Numbered from the stretch's first letter, positions 26,085 through 35,645 are shown. The stretch: 64,000 nucleotides of DNA from Fundicoccus_A sp052115865 (GCF_052115865.1 NZ_JBQKME010000007.1:1-64000), one strand, 5' to 3'. Notes: generated by a model from the sequence alone, not told the origin. A program made the numbers and translations.

Positions 26085-27737
26085 TTATTCGCTGATAGAA
26101 TAGCTGTCACCTAAACGTTCTAAGTTTTCAGCAATTTTATTATTACGGAATTCTACAAGTTGTGAATAACCGTAGTTGTCACGACTTGCTAAATAGTTAT
26201 CCCAAACAACACGTCCTTCTTCAGCTGAACCAGCTTGAAGGAATGCAGCTAATGCTTGTACTCTAGCGGTATTTAATTGAACTAGATTACGTTGTTCAGA
26301 ACCTGTTTTTGGATCTAAGTCTTCTAATTCGAAACGTGGAGCTGTATATGGATTATAATGCTCAACCATTTGACGAATTGAAGTTGCTGGGACTTGTCCC
26401 ATTTCCATCGCATAATTATCGTTCAATGTAAACCAGTAGTTACCTACCCCTACTTCTTGGTCAAAAGTAGCAATATCAGAGTTACGTAATGCTTCTGTCT
26501 CTTCAGTAAAGACTGCTTGTCCATCAATTAATTCATATGTTTCGCCTTCAATACCAAAGGTTGCAACCATTGTACCATATTCACTTGTTAAATAAGTTAA
26601 TAACTCCATCGCTTTTTGTGGTTCATCCGTGCTTGTTGTAATGAATGTTTGAGTCCAACCACCGATACCGCCACCATTAAAGACTGGATCGTCACCATTT
26701 GAATTTCTAGGTCCGTCAATCGCAATATATGTTTGTTCTGCATTACGTGCATTATTAGTTGACATAAATTCATTCAAACCTTTAGTGTTTGTATGTAAGT
26801 ATGCAAAGTAGCGACCTTGTGTCATTTTTTCTTTCATTGTATTGTCATTGTCAGAGAATTGGTCAGGACTCATTAAGCCTTCGCTATAAGCTTGGCGGAA
26901 TGTTTCTAACCAGGTGATATATTCTTCATCACTATCACGGTCATAATATTGTCCGTCTACAGTTGTTGGAATGCGAAGGAAGTCTTGTAAAATACCACCT
27001 AAAGCACCGTCACCACCACCAGACATATCTAAAGCTGTACTTGCGAATGCAACTAATGGCGTTCCATCATCAGATGTTGGCATATATTCAACTGCATCAC
27101 GTAAAGCTTGTAAGAATCCTTCTGGCGTTGTCATATCTGGACTACCGATTGCTTCGTAAATATCTTGACGTACAATAAATACCTGGTCTGCTTGAACATT
27201 ACCTGCTTCATAGTCTTCTACAGTTGTAGAGAAACTTGGATAACCATAAATATTTCCATCTTCAAGGGTATACCAGTTAATTGTTTCTGATTTAGCTGCT
27301 TCTTCTAAGAAGTAAGGATCATATTTTTCAGCTAAGATATTTAATGGGATTGCATAAGCAGAAGCTTCGGCAGCAACTGGCAAGTTTTTGTCAAAAGTCA
27401 TCAGGTCTGGCAAATCTCCACCAGCTAACATGGTGTTAAGATTTTCATCATTCCCTGGAATGAATGTAACATCAATATTCATATCTTCTTTAATTTTACG
27501 GCTAACAACATCAATACCCCAATCAGAACGTGCATACCAATCAAAGTTCACATACCATGTCAATTCAGCTGGATAGTCTGTATCACTTTGCCAACTTGGT
27601 ACCGTTGGATCTGGTTCAAAACGTGCCTCTGGTAAATCATAATCTTGAGCTGATACAGCAGGTACAAATGAGCCTAAACCTAATGATGCCGCAGCTAATA
27701 ATGCTGCCGATAACATTTTCACTTTTTTAAATGCCAT
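26085..27737 (-). CDS. Oligosaccharide ABC substrate-binding protein, no lipobox
   Basis: A 550-residue family 1 extracellular solute-binding protein of the LplA/YtcQ type that pairs with the two permeases upstream. The N-terminus is a clear type I signal peptide (MAFKKVKMLSAALLAAASLG, then VPAVSAQDYDLP) with an AxA site near residue 30. No cysteine occurs in the signal region or mature protein, so it cannot be lipid-anchored like its relatives. The gene ends in a terminator. Substrate is presumably a beta-glucoside or oligosaccharide, from the adjacent GH3 enzyme. Confidence 0.88.
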   Translation of the reverse strand: MAFKKVKMLSAALLAAASLGLGSFVPAVSAQDYDLPEARFEPDPTVPSWQSDTDYPAELTWYVNFDWYARSDWGIDVVSRKIKEDMNIDVTFIPGNDENLNTMLAGGDLPDLMTFDKNLPVAAEASAYAIPLNILAEKYDPYFLEEAAKSETINWYTLEDGNIYGYPSFSTTVEDYEAGNVQADQVFIVRQDIYEAIGSPDMTTPEGFLQALRDAVEYMPTSDDGTPLVAFASTALDMSGGGDGALGGILQDFLRIPTTVDGQYYDRDSDEEYITWLETFRQAYSEGLMSPDQFSDNDNTMKEKMTQGRYFAYLHTNTKGLNEFMSTNNARNAEQTYIAIDGPRNSNGDDPVFNGGGIGGWTQTFITTSTDEPQKAMELLTYLTSEYGTMVATFGIEGETYELIDGQAVFTEETEALRNSDIATFDQEVGVGNYWFTLNDNYAMEMGQVPATSIRQMVEHYNPYTAPRFELEDLDPKTGSEQRNLVQLNTARVQALAAFLQAGSAEEGRVVWDNYLASRDNYGYSQLVEFRNNKIAENLERLGDSYSISE

Positions 27738-27764
27738 TTTTTATTAAACTCCTTTATATAAATA

Positions 27765-28637
27765 TTATTCCTTGATTGAACCTAAAGTTAAACCTTGAAC
27801 AAAATACTTTTGTAAGAACGGATAGATAATAACCACGGGAACAGTAGTAACAACCATAGTGGCAAGTTGCAAGGATTGTGATGTTGTATTACGGACAACA
27901 TTCGTACCTAAGGCAACGTTTGGCGACAGATTCTCGGAAACAATGCGAAATAGCAACATTTGCAGTGGATAAAGTTCACGATTATCCACATAGATATTAG
28001 CAACCATGTAATCATTCCACTGATAGACGCCGTGGAATAAGGCGATTGTAGCTAAAACTGGCAGAGATAGAGGGAGAATAATCTTATAGAAAATCACTAG
28101 GGGATTCGCTCCATCCATCATGGCTGATTCTTCAAGTGAATCAGGTATACTTCTAAAGAAGTTCATCATAATAACCATATCGTAAAATGAAAATGCTACG
28201 GGTAAAATATATACCCAGAAATTATTTAATAGACCAATTTCTTTAAATAATAGGAAGTTTGGAATCATCCCACCATTAACGTACATGGCAATAATTCCCA
28301 TATTAATATATAGTCTACGCCCTGTTAAATCACGCTTCGACATACCGTAAGCGACGATGGCTGTAACAGCCGTATGCACAATCACTCCAATCAGCGTTTT
28401 AGCAATCGAAATAACAAAGGCACGGTAAATCGCTGGATCTTCAAAAACCGTATAATAACTTTCTAATGAAAATTCTCTCGGCCAAAAATAAATACCACCT
28501 CTTACCGCATCGGTTGCATCATTAAAGGACAATGCCACAATATTCCAAAGTGGAATGGCAATAATCGCTACGAAGAAAATCATAAATACTATATTTAAGA
28601 GGTTGAATATTTTATTATCTTTGAATCTACGTTTCAT
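27765..28637 (-). CDS. Carbohydrate ABC transporter permease (LplC/YtcP type)
   Basis: A 290-residue MalG-like permease with six hydrophobic segments and the coupling loop EESAMMDGANPLVIFYKIILP (about 183-203). GGGGG precedes the ATG. It follows its partner by 12 bases. No ATPase gene is present in the cluster, usual for this family, which shares an MsmK-type ATPase encoded elsewhere. Confidence 0.9.
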   Translation of the reverse strand: MKRRFKDNKIFNLLNIVFMIFFVAIIAIPLWNIVALSFNDATDAVRGGIYFWPREFSLESYYTVFEDPAIYRAFVISIAKTLIGVIVHTAVTAIVAYGMSKRDLTGRRLYINMGIIAMYVNGGMIPNFLLFKEIGLLNNFWVYILPVAFSFYDMVIMMNFFRSIPDSLEESAMMDGANPLVIFYKIILPLSLPVLATIALFHGVYQWNDYMVANIYVDNRELYPLQMLLFRIVSENLSPNVALGTNVVRNTTSQSLQLATMVVTTVPVVIIYPFLQKYFVQGLTLGSIKE

Positions 28638-28649
28638 ATTAATCCCCCT

Positions 28650-29582
28650 CTAAAATACAGACTCATCACTGATTTTCTTGGTTAAATAATTCGCCAAGAC
28701 AATTAAAATCAATGAAATAACTGAGACAAACAATCCAATCGCCGTTGCATAAGAGAAGTCACCTAGACGAATACCCATTCGGTAAACATAGGAATTGATA
28801 ACTTCTGATGCTTGGAAGTTAACCGGGTTTTGTAGAACGAGTGTTTGATCCAAATTAGATCCTAACAAGCCACCAACTGATAAAATAAGTGTTAAGGCGA
28901 TAATATGTCTAATTGAAGGAATCGTAATATGAATAATTTCATCCCATTTAGTCGCACCATCAATTTTTGCGGCTTCATATAAAGCTGGGTTTATACCTGT
29001 CATAGCAGCGATATATAAAATCGTGTTCCAGCCAATTTCTTTCCAAATATCTGAAATAACAGCAATGGCCCAATATTTATTTGGGTCAGTTAAAAAACGA
29101 ATCGGTTGGTCGATTAGATTTAAGTCCATTAATAAGCTATTCACTAAGCCATTTTCAGATAACCAAGTAATGAACATCCCACCTAAAATAACCCAAGATA
29201 AGAAGTGAGGTAAGTAAGAAACAGTTTGAACCACTTTTTTCATTCGTAAAAAAACGATTTCATTTATCAAAACTGCTAATAAGATTGCTCCCGGAAATCC
29301 TATAATTAATTTCAAAAAACTAATCCCGAGCGTATTTTTCATAACATTGTAAAACATCGGATCTCTTAAGAATTCTCTAAACCAATCCAAGCCTACCCAT
29401 GGTGCATCTCCGATCGATCTCAATACTGAATAATCTTTAAAAGCGATAATAATACCATACATCGGAATAAAATTGAAAATTATCATTAAGATAATCCCAG
29501 GCCATACCATTAATTGGTAAATACTTTGATTTTTTATTTTATCCCAGCTGGATCGCCGTTTTTTAATTGTTTGTTCTGCCAT
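28650..29582 (-). CDS. Carbohydrate ABC transporter permease (LplB/YteP type)
   Basis: A 310-residue MalF-like permease with six membrane segments; coupling loop EAAKIDGATKWDEIIHITIP (about 218-237). It begins with a basic cytoplasmic tail and MVWPGIILMIIFNFIPMYG, characteristic of the LplB group. Lies 23 bases after the LacI-type gene in the same operon. Confidence 0.9.
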   Translation of the reverse strand: MAEQTIKKRRSSWDKIKNQSIYQLMVWPGIILMIIFNFIPMYGIIIAFKDYSVLRSIGDAPWVGLDWFREFLRDPMFYNVMKNTLGISFLKLIIGFPGAILLAVLINEIVFLRMKKVVQTVSYLPHFLSWVILGGMFITWLSENGLVNSLLMDLNLIDQPIRFLTDPNKYWAIAVISDIWKEIGWNTILYIAAMTGINPALYEAAKIDGATKWDEIIHITIPSIRHIIALTLILSVGGLLGSNLDQTLVLQNPVNFQASEVINSYVYRMGIRLGDFSYATAIGLFVSVISLILIVLANYLTKKISDESVF

Positions 29583-29605
29583 CAGTCTGTCCTTTCCGTT
29601 AGGGT

Positions 29606-30604
29606 TTAAATGATACTCCTTGAAGACTCTCTTACAATTAATTTTCCAGGCAACTCAATGGTTTGCCCTTGTGTCTTACCTTCAATTAATTTGATTAGAT
29701 GATCCACTACTAGCTCACCTTGCAAATTAACTGGATTATAAATCGTGGTTAAGCCTGGTTTAAAATATTGTAGATGTTCCATATCGTCGAATCCCACAAC
29801 ACTAATATCTCCAGGAACGCTTCTTCCACTTTCTTGTATTGCTTGAATCACACCAATAGCACTTAAATCATTACCGGCAAATATGGCTGTAGGTAAGTCA
29901 TTTTGCTTTCGTTTAAGAAAATTCCTGGTCTCAATATAGGAAATATTTTGTATGAAATTTCCTTGAATAATTAAACTTTGGTCAATTTCAATGCCAGCTT
30001 CCGTGAGTGCATCCAAGTGCCCTCGCAAACGCTCATCACTATCGTAGACACCATCAAAACTTTTAACAAATGCTATTTTCCGATGTCCAGAAGCAATTAA
30101 AAACTGCGTCATCTCCTTTCCTTTTTGATATGAATCAAATATCACACTTCCGATTGTTTCTGCTTCAATTGCCCGGTCGATAAATACCGTTTTAACACGA
30201 TAATCCTTTAACATCTGGATAATTTCTTGATCAATTAAATCGACAAAACCAATCAAACCATCCATCGAATTACCTAAAATATTATTAATGAGATGCTGGC
30301 GGTCGGAAAACAGGAAAATATTAAAACTATATCCTCTTTTTCCTATTTCCCGAGCCATCACATCCGCTAAATTCGCAAAATAAGGAGCGGCTATACTTAT
30401 GGTATAAAAACTGATCGTATCAGTTTGGCCTGACTTTAATTGCTTACTAATTCGGTTAGGCACATAATTTAACGACTGCGCTGCATCAATGACACGTTTT
30501 TTCGTTTTCGGTGTCACAACGGGGCTATTGTTCAATGCTTTTGACACTGTTGCTATCGAAACACCCGCTTTTTCAGCAACGTCATGAATCGTTGTTTTCC
30601 TCAA
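29606..30604 (-). CDS. LacI family repressor
   Basis: A 332-residue regulator with the HTH/hinge TIHDVAEKAGVSIATVSKAL...VIDAAQSLNYVPNRISKQLKSGQT and a periplasmic-binding-like sensor domain. Start codon is TTG at 30604 with AAAGGAG upstream; no better start exists. It is the second gene of the beta-glucosidase/transport operon. Two identical 18-bp palindromes, AATAAAAACGTTTTTATT, flank the operon promoter and have the CG-centred form of LacI-family operators, so autorepression of the operon is likely. Confidence 0.9.
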   Translation of the reverse strand: MRKTTIHDVAEKAGVSIATVSKALNNSPVVTPKTKKRVIDAAQSLNYVPNRISKQLKSGQTDTISFYTISIAAPYFANLADVMAREIGKRGYSFNIFLFSDRQHLINNILGNSMDGLIGFVDLIDQEIIQMLKDYRVKTVFIDRAIEAETIGSVIFDSYQKGKEMTQFLIASGHRKIAFVKSFDGVYDSDERLRGHLDALTEAGIEIDQSLIIQGNFIQNISYIETRNFLKRKQNDLPTAIFAGNDLSAIGVIQAIQESGRSVPGDISVVGFDDMEHLQYFKPGLTTIYNPVNLQGELVVDHLIKLIEGKTQGQTIELPGKLIVRESSRSII

Positions 30605-30621
30605 TAAAAACCACTCCTTTC

Positions 30622-30631
30622 AATAAATATC
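30622..30631 (+). repeat. Dispersed motif AATAAATATC, copy 8
   Basis: In the 33-base gap between the GH3 gene and the LacI gene. It is followed by TCT, which fits NCY. Confidence 0.8.
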
Positions 30632-30637
30632 TCTATA

Positions 30638-32740
30638 TTATTCTGTGTATGTCCAAGTTCCTGCTAATGGTGCTAAACTGTCAAAACCAACAAATATATC
30701 AAATTTACCTGGATCCATACTGAAACTTAAGTCCGCATGCCAGTATGAAAACTCTTCTTTACCTAAGGTCAATTTACCTTGGATTGTTTCATTAGCAGCG
30801 ATATTTATTTTCTTGAAATATTTTAATTCGCGCTCTGGGCGTGCGACTTCAGTCACTTTATCTTGGATATAAACTTGTAAGACTTCCGCTCCAGCAACAT
30901 CAGAGTTGTTGGTCAATTGATATGAAATCTCGATGGTTGTTGAATCTACTTGCTGGATTTCTACTTGGTCAAGTTCAATTTGACTGTAGTTTAATCCAAA
31001 ACCAAATGGGAACAACGGTGCGTTATCCGAATCTAAATAACGTGAGACATATTTTTGAGCATGGTTGTAAGGATTAATCCCTCTACCTGTTGATAAGTAA
31101 TTGTATGACATTGGCAATTGACCGGTTGATTGTGGGAAGGTCATTGGTAATTTGGCTGAAGGATTGACTTTTCCTGATAGGACATCCGCAATCGCATTAC
31201 CAGCTTCTGAACCCGGGAACCAGCTTACTAAAATAGCTTTTGTATATGGAATAATAGCTGATAAATCCATTGGACGACTGTTGATTAAAACTACAACAAT
31301 ATTTTGATTCCAATGATAAACATCTTTAACTAATTCAATTTGCGCTTTAGATAAGGCAATCGACGTTTTACTTGCCCCTTCTCCACCCTCATCGGATATT
31401 TCACCTAAGGCAACGATTACTTTATCACAATATTTAAGTTGGACATAGTCAATCTCACGCTCAACTAAATTTGGTTCAATACCAGCGTTTTGTAATCCTT
31501 CATGGATTGTAATTGTTTTTGAGGGATCACCAATCCAAGACCATGCCCCTAATAAATCATTGGACGCTGCTTTAGGTCCTACTAGTCCAATTCTTTCAGT
31601 ATTGACATCAATTGGTAGAATCGCATCATTTTTTAATAAAACCATACTCTCGCCAGCAACTTCTCGTGTTTTTTGGCGTATTGGCGTCATATCACGGTCT
31701 AAGTTTTCATCTTTTAAGCCACGGTAAGGATCTTCAAAAAGTCCAAGTTCATTTTTTAGTTCCAACATTTTTAAAACAGAATGATCAAGCTTTTCTATTT
31801 CAACCAATCCAGATGCTACTAATTCTGGTAAAGCGTGTTGGTAAAAATCGGTGACCATGTCTATTTCTACACCTGCATCAAAGGCGCGGTATGTTGCTTC
31901 TCTTTTATCGGCAGCTACACGGTGATTCATTAATTCATTCACTGCAGCGTAGTCAGCAATTACTAATCCTTCAAAATTCATTTCATCGCGTAAAACATCT
32001 TTTAAGAGATATTTATTGGCAGTAGCGGGAATCCCACGCCAAACGTTGAACGAAGACATAACGAGTTTTACACCGGCATCAATTGCAGCTCTAAAGGCAG
32101 GTAAATGATTTTGGTAAAGGTTTAAGTCTGACATGTCAACTGTGTTATAGTCACGACCAGCTTCTGCTTCACCATAGCCGACAAAGTGTTTAACACAAGC
32201 TGCTAATGTATCTTTATCATTTAAAGAGTCACCTTGATAGCCTTCCACATAAGCGCGTGTCATTTGACTACTTAGATAAGGATCTTCACCATTACTTTCT
32301 AATACACGACCCCATCTTGAATCTCTAACTAAGTCAGCCATCGGTGAAAAAGTTAGATGGATTCCAGCACGTGTCGCTTCCAAGGCAGATAATTGGGCTG
32401 TTTCTTTTACTAATTCAGGATTAAAAGAACTTGCCAAGCCTAAAGGAATAGGGAAAATTGTTTCATAACCATGGATAACATCCGCCATAAACAACAATGG
32501 AACTTTAAGACGACTATTAGCTAAATATGTTTCTTGGATTTGGATAACATTTTCTTTAGTATGCGTCCCTAAAACTGAACCAATTTGAAAAAGTTCTTCC
32601 TTTGTCATTTCTAATTCGGTCATAGGACCTGTTACCTCACCTTGTTGTGAGAAAAACATTGGTGTGAGTTGGACAAGTTGCCCTACTTTTTCTTCTAATG
32701 TCATTTGCTCTAATAATTCTAATAATTCACTCTGCTCCAC
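30638..32740 (-). CDS. Beta-glucosidase, glycoside hydrolase family 3
   Basis: A 700-residue cytoplasmic GH3 enzyme starting with GTG (GGTGGT upstream). The N-terminal barrel has KHFVGYGEAEAGRDYNTVDMS and the nucleophile Asp in GLVIADYAAV (about 267). The second domain has GSEAGNAIADVLSGKVNPSAKLPMT, and a C-terminal fibronectin-III-like domain (GAEVLQVYIQD...) completes the usual order. It is first in the operon with LacI and the permeases, so imported beta-glucosides or xylosides are probably hydrolysed inside the cell. It contains two dispersed motif copies. Confidence 0.92.
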   Translation of the reverse strand: MEQSELLELLEQMTLEEKVGQLVQLTPMFFSQQGEVTGPMTELEMTKEELFQIGSVLGTHTKENVIQIQETYLANSRLKVPLLFMADVIHGYETIFPIPLGLASSFNPELVKETAQLSALEATRAGIHLTFSPMADLVRDSRWGRVLESNGEDPYLSSQMTRAYVEGYQGDSLNDKDTLAACVKHFVGYGEAEAGRDYNTVDMSDLNLYQNHLPAFRAAIDAGVKLVMSSFNVWRGIPATANKYLLKDVLRDEMNFEGLVIADYAAVNELMNHRVAADKREATYRAFDAGVEIDMVTDFYQHALPELVASGLVEIEKLDHSVLKMLELKNELGLFEDPYRGLKDENLDRDMTPIRQKTREVAGESMVLLKNDAILPIDVNTERIGLVGPKAASNDLLGAWSWIGDPSKTITIHEGLQNAGIEPNLVEREIDYVQLKYCDKVIVALGEISDEGGEGASKTSIALSKAQIELVKDVYHWNQNIVVVLINSRPMDLSAIIPYTKAILVSWFPGSEAGNAIADVLSGKVNPSAKLPMTFPQSTGQLPMSYNYLSTGRGINPYNHAQKYVSRYLDSDNAPLFPFGFGLNYSQIELDQVEIQQVDSTTIEISYQLTNNSDVAGAEVLQVYIQDKVTEVARPERELKYFKKINIAANETIQGKLTLGKEEFSYWHADLSFSMDPGKFDIFVGFDSLAPLAGTWTYTE
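30800..30809 (-). repeat. Dispersed motif AATAAATATC, copy 9
   Basis: Sense in the GH3 gene, reading K-I-N-I-A-A. It is followed by GCT, which fits NCY. Confidence 0.8.
32008..32017 (-). repeat. Dispersed motif AATAAATATC, copy 10
   Basis: Sense in the GH3 gene in another frame, reading N-K-Y-L. It is followed by TCT, which fits NCY. Confidence 0.8.
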
Positions 32741-32760
32741 GTTTGTACCACCTTTTCTAA

Positions 32761-32782
32761 AAAATAAAAACGTTTTTATTTT
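32761..32782. promoter_or_regulatory. LacI-type operator O1
   Basis: Perfect 22-bp palindrome with core AATAAAAACGTTTTTATT, 20 bases upstream of the GH3 start codon and about 200 bases downstream of the promoter. Confidence 0.85.
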
Positions 32783-32984
32783 CTGTAAAAAAATAAAATG
32801 AATCTGCTTAACTCTCGTCTTTTGGGTTAGTTTTAAAATAATTTCTTTGTTATATTGTCACAACATGATATTGTCTTAACATTAAAACCACATTGAAAAC
32901 CTTAGTAAATCAACTTTTTACTAAGTAAACATTTATTTATGAATTTTAACTAACGAAATAGCCGAACTGCTTCTTCTTGAAAGA

Positions 32985-33013
32985 AGTATAATATAAAACG
33001 ATTTCATTGTCAA
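32985..33013 (-). promoter_or_regulatory. Promoter of the beta-glucosidase/ABC operon
   Basis: On the minus strand TTGACA (33008-33013), a 17-base spacer and TATACT (32985-32990). Operator O2 overlaps the -35 box by two bases. This leaves a leader of about 240 bases before the GH3 gene, in which I see only O1. Confidence 0.88.
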
Positions 33014-33029
33014 TAAAAACGTTTTTATT
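33012..33029. promoter_or_regulatory. LacI-type operator O2
   Basis: 18-bp perfect palindrome AATAAAAACGTTTTTATT, the same core as O1 and 251 bases from it, abutting the -35 box. Spacing of about 24 helical turns would allow a repression loop. Confidence 0.85.
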
Positions 33030-33058
33030 TTTTAAAGTTATTTTCTGCTCTAATTTTT

Positions 33059-33088
33059 TTGCGCCAAACATTTAAAAACTGTTATACT
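33059..33088 (+). promoter_or_regulatory. Candidate promoter of DUF454 gene
   Basis: TTGCGC (33059-33064), 18-base spacer, TATACT (33083-33088), close ahead of AGGAG and the start at 33126. Confidence 0.5.
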
Positions 33089-33125
33089 AATACTATTATT
33101 TAGACTTATATTTTTAGGAGATGTC

Positions 33126-33488
33126 ATGAAAAAAATAATTTTATTAACGATAGGATTTATTTCATTTGGCTTAGGGGCTATAGGTGCTGTCATTCCAGTT
33201 TTACCGACCACACCTTTCCTTTTATTATCCGCTTGGGCTTTTACTCAGTCTTCTGAGCGCTTTAATCTTTGGCTTAGAGGAACAAAATTATATGACTATT
33301 ATGTCGGTGACTATGAAAAAGATCGTGCCGTTCCTAGAAACAAAAAATGGCGGATTTTACTATCGACCTATACCATTATGCTTATTTCAATGTTTATCGT
33401 TCCACTTAAAGCAGTTAGAATATTTATTGCTTTATGTGGATTGATTTTCGGTTTGTTTTTATTTTTTAAAATCCCCGATCGAAAATAA
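33126..33488 (+). CDS. DUF454 (YbaN) family membrane protein
   Basis: A 120-residue protein with hydrophobic segments at about 4-40 and two more at about 75-115. The family signature GAIGAVIPVLPTTPFLLLSAWAF is at 18-40. Function unknown across the family. AGGAG 5 bases upstream of the ATG. Shares a bidirectional terminator with glmS. Confidence 0.88.
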   Translation: MKKIILLTIGFISFGLGAIGAVIPVLPTTPFLLLSAWAFTQSSERFNLWLRGTKLYDYYVGDYEKDRAVPRNKKWRILLSTYTIMLISMFIVPLKAVRIFIALCGLIFGLFLFFKIPDRK

Positions 33489-33493
33489 ATTGA

Positions 33494-33546
33494 AAGAAGC
33501 TCTAAGTTGACTCAATGTGGTAAGTCAGTTTAGAGCTTCTTATTTT
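33494..33546. terminator. Bidirectional terminator (DUF454 / glmS)
   Basis: AAGAAGCTCTAA...TTAGAGCTTCTT stem with inner TTGACT/AGTCA pairing and T-rich tail, between converging genes. Confidence 0.82.
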
Positions 33547-33548
33547 AT

Positions 33549-35348
33549 TTATTCAACGGTAACAGATTTGGCTAAGTTACGGGGTTTGTCAACGTCTAAT
33601 CCACGGCCTAGTGAGGTGTAGTAGGCAATGAGCTGGATAACAACAGCTACAACTAAGGGAGTTAATTGTGCATGCGTTTTTGGCAAGATAAACTGATCCG
33701 ATTGCTGGGCTAGATTTTGTGTACTTATGACACATGTTTTGGCACCGCGTGCTTTGACTTCTTCTAAGTTACTACGAGTATGTTTGTCCACTTTATCCTG
33801 GCTAATAATAGCAATAACTGGTGTCTCTTCTTCTATCAGGGCGATTGTTCCATGTTTTAATTCACCAGCAGCAAAGGCTTCTGTTTGAATATAAGATATT
33901 TCTTTTAATTTTAAGGCTGCTTCCATGGCAACATAGTAATCTAGAAAGCGTCCAATGTAGAAAGCATTGGGCGTTTCAAGCAAATTGTCATCGACCCATG
34001 ATTTAACTAAATCTTTTTCAGCTAAAATGGTTTCCATGTTGGTTGCGACTAAACTCAATTCATGGGCAAGATTTAGTTTGTTGTTTTGGGACAACGCAGT
34101 CGCTAAGATTGCCATTACAGTAATTTGTGCAGTGTAAGCCTTTGTTGAGGCTACTGCAATTTCAGGTCCTGCATATAAGAGCATGGTGTAGCTGGACTCA
34201 CGTGACAAGGTTGACCCTTTAACATTGCTAATCGTTAAAGAAGGATGGCCTAATTCATTGACAACTACCAAAGCTTGCCGACTGTCTGCTGTTTCGCCAC
34301 TTTGGGAAAGAAAAATAAAGAAAGGTTTTTCACTTAACAAAGGTGGGTTATAAGCAAACTCACTGGCTAAATGCACTTCGGTTGCAACAGAGATATTTTT
34401 TTCGAAGAGGTTTTTACCTATCCAGCCGGCATGGTAGGAAGTACCACATGCAATAATATAGATTCGATCACTGTTTTGGAGAGTCTCCTTTAAACCGACT
34501 TCGACTGAAAATGTACCTGCTTCATTTTGATACTTTTGAATGAGGCGACGGATAACCGTAGGTTGCTCATCAATTTCTTTAATCATATAGTGCGGGTAGG
34601 TTCCTCTGCTAAGGTCATTCGTATCGATATCAGCCATAAATGAATCACGATGCACGGGCGTGCCGTTTAAATCTGTTATTTTTACAGAGTCTTTGTGTAA
34701 AACAATGATTTCTTTGTCTTTTAATTCAATGTATTCACGAGTTAAATCAATTGTTGCCATGGCATCAGAGCTAATCGTATTAAAGCCGTCCCCTTTTCCA
34801 ACCAACAATGGACTTTTATTTTTGGCTGCATACAAAATGTCCGAATTTTGTTTGTCAATCAAGCCAAAAGCATAAGATCCTTCAATTAAAAATAAGACTT
34901 TTTGAAATGCTGCTTGTGTGCTTAATGTGTTTGTCTCTGCGAAATATTCAATTAAAGCAACAATAATTTCTGTATCCGTATTGGATCGAAAATGCGTCTC
35001 TTTTAAATATTCTTCACGCAGTTCTTTGTAATTTTCAATGACACCGTTGTGTACCAAGGCATAACGGCCATTCGGCGATAAATGTGGATGAGCATTTTCT
35101 ATCGTTGCTGGTCCATGTGTTGCCCAGCGCGTATGGCCAATCCCTAAGTCTGCAGGAAAATCAAAATCAACTTTTGCTTTTAAGCCTTTAATGCGGCCAG
35201 CTTCTTTGACTAATTGAAATTCACTCGCTTCCTTGTTCAACAAAAAAATCCCTGCTGAGTCATAGCCTCGGTATTCTAATCGCTCTAATCCATTTATTAA
35301 TCCTTCTTGGACATTTTTCTTTCCTATAATTCCGACAATTCCACACAT
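33549..35348 (-). CDS. glmS: Glutamine-fructose-6-phosphate aminotransferase
   Basis: A 599-residue enzyme making glucosamine-6-phosphate from fructose-6-phosphate and glutamine, first step of peptidoglycan amino-sugar synthesis. The glutaminase domain starts MCGIVGIIG with the nucleophile Cys immediately after Met and includes ERLEYRGYDSAG. Two SIS domains follow (IIACGTSYHAGWIG about 295, FFIFLSQSGETADSRQA about 340), and the end is KPRNLAKSVTVE, typical of GlmS. The 5' leader contains the glmS ribozyme, so the product regulates its own mRNA. Confidence 0.97.
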   Translation of the reverse strand: MCGIVGIIGKKNVQEGLINGLERLEYRGYDSAGIFLLNKEASEFQLVKEAGRIKGLKAKVDFDFPADLGIGHTRWATHGPATIENAHPHLSPNGRYALVHNGVIENYKELREEYLKETHFRSNTDTEIIVALIEYFAETNTLSTQAAFQKVLFLIEGSYAFGLIDKQNSDILYAAKNKSPLLVGKGDGFNTISSDAMATIDLTREYIELKDKEIIVLHKDSVKITDLNGTPVHRDSFMADIDTNDLSRGTYPHYMIKEIDEQPTVIRRLIQKYQNEAGTFSVEVGLKETLQNSDRIYIIACGTSYHAGWIGKNLFEKNISVATEVHLASEFAYNPPLLSEKPFFIFLSQSGETADSRQALVVVNELGHPSLTISNVKGSTLSRESSYTMLLYAGPEIAVASTKAYTAQITVMAILATALSQNNKLNLAHELSLVATNMETILAEKDLVKSWVDDNLLETPNAFYIGRFLDYYVAMEAALKLKEISYIQTEAFAAGELKHGTIALIEEETPVIAIISQDKVDKHTRSNLEEVKARGAKTCVISTQNLAQQSDQFILPKTHAQLTPLVVAVVIQLIAYYTSLGRGLDVDKPRNLAKSVTVE

Positions 35349-35369
35349 AATTCCATTTCCTCATTTCGT

Positions 35370-35530
35370 GTTTTAATGTCGCTTCTAGGTGCTGAATCAG
35401 GTTCTGTTTTATATTCGCATATAAGTTTTAGCCCTCTTCTTTAGGTTGCACAACCTTGAGTCATCCGCCGAATCTTTCGATAAACTCAATCCTCGTCACC
35501 TTAAAATTTTTAAGGCCTGGCGCTATCCAT
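35370..35530 (-). ncRNA. glmS ribozyme/riboswitch
   Basis: On the minus strand the conserved pieces follow in order: AGCGCCAGGCCTTAA (cleavage just before A at 35524), GACGAGGATTGAGTTTATCG, AAAGATTCGGCGGATGACTC, then a GGTTGTGCAACC hairpin (P3) and an AAAACT...AGAACCTGATTCAG 3' segment. GlcN6P-dependent self-cleavage would expose the glmS mRNA to decay. Confidence 0.95.
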
Positions 35531-35645
35531 TTTGTCCTCTCATTTTTTTCTCTAAAAGCACTAAAATAAATTACACTATTTTCTTGTAGTTGTCAATAGC
35601 CCATAATCCCTTTATCTCAAGTAAACATCACTATTTATATATAAA
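35531..35645. other. Upstream region of the glmS ribozyme
   Basis: About 115 bases holding presumably the glmS promoter. AT-rich; no clear -35/-10 pair picked out. The rest of the 35349-35712 gap is the ribozyme and the next terminator. Confidence 0.4.
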
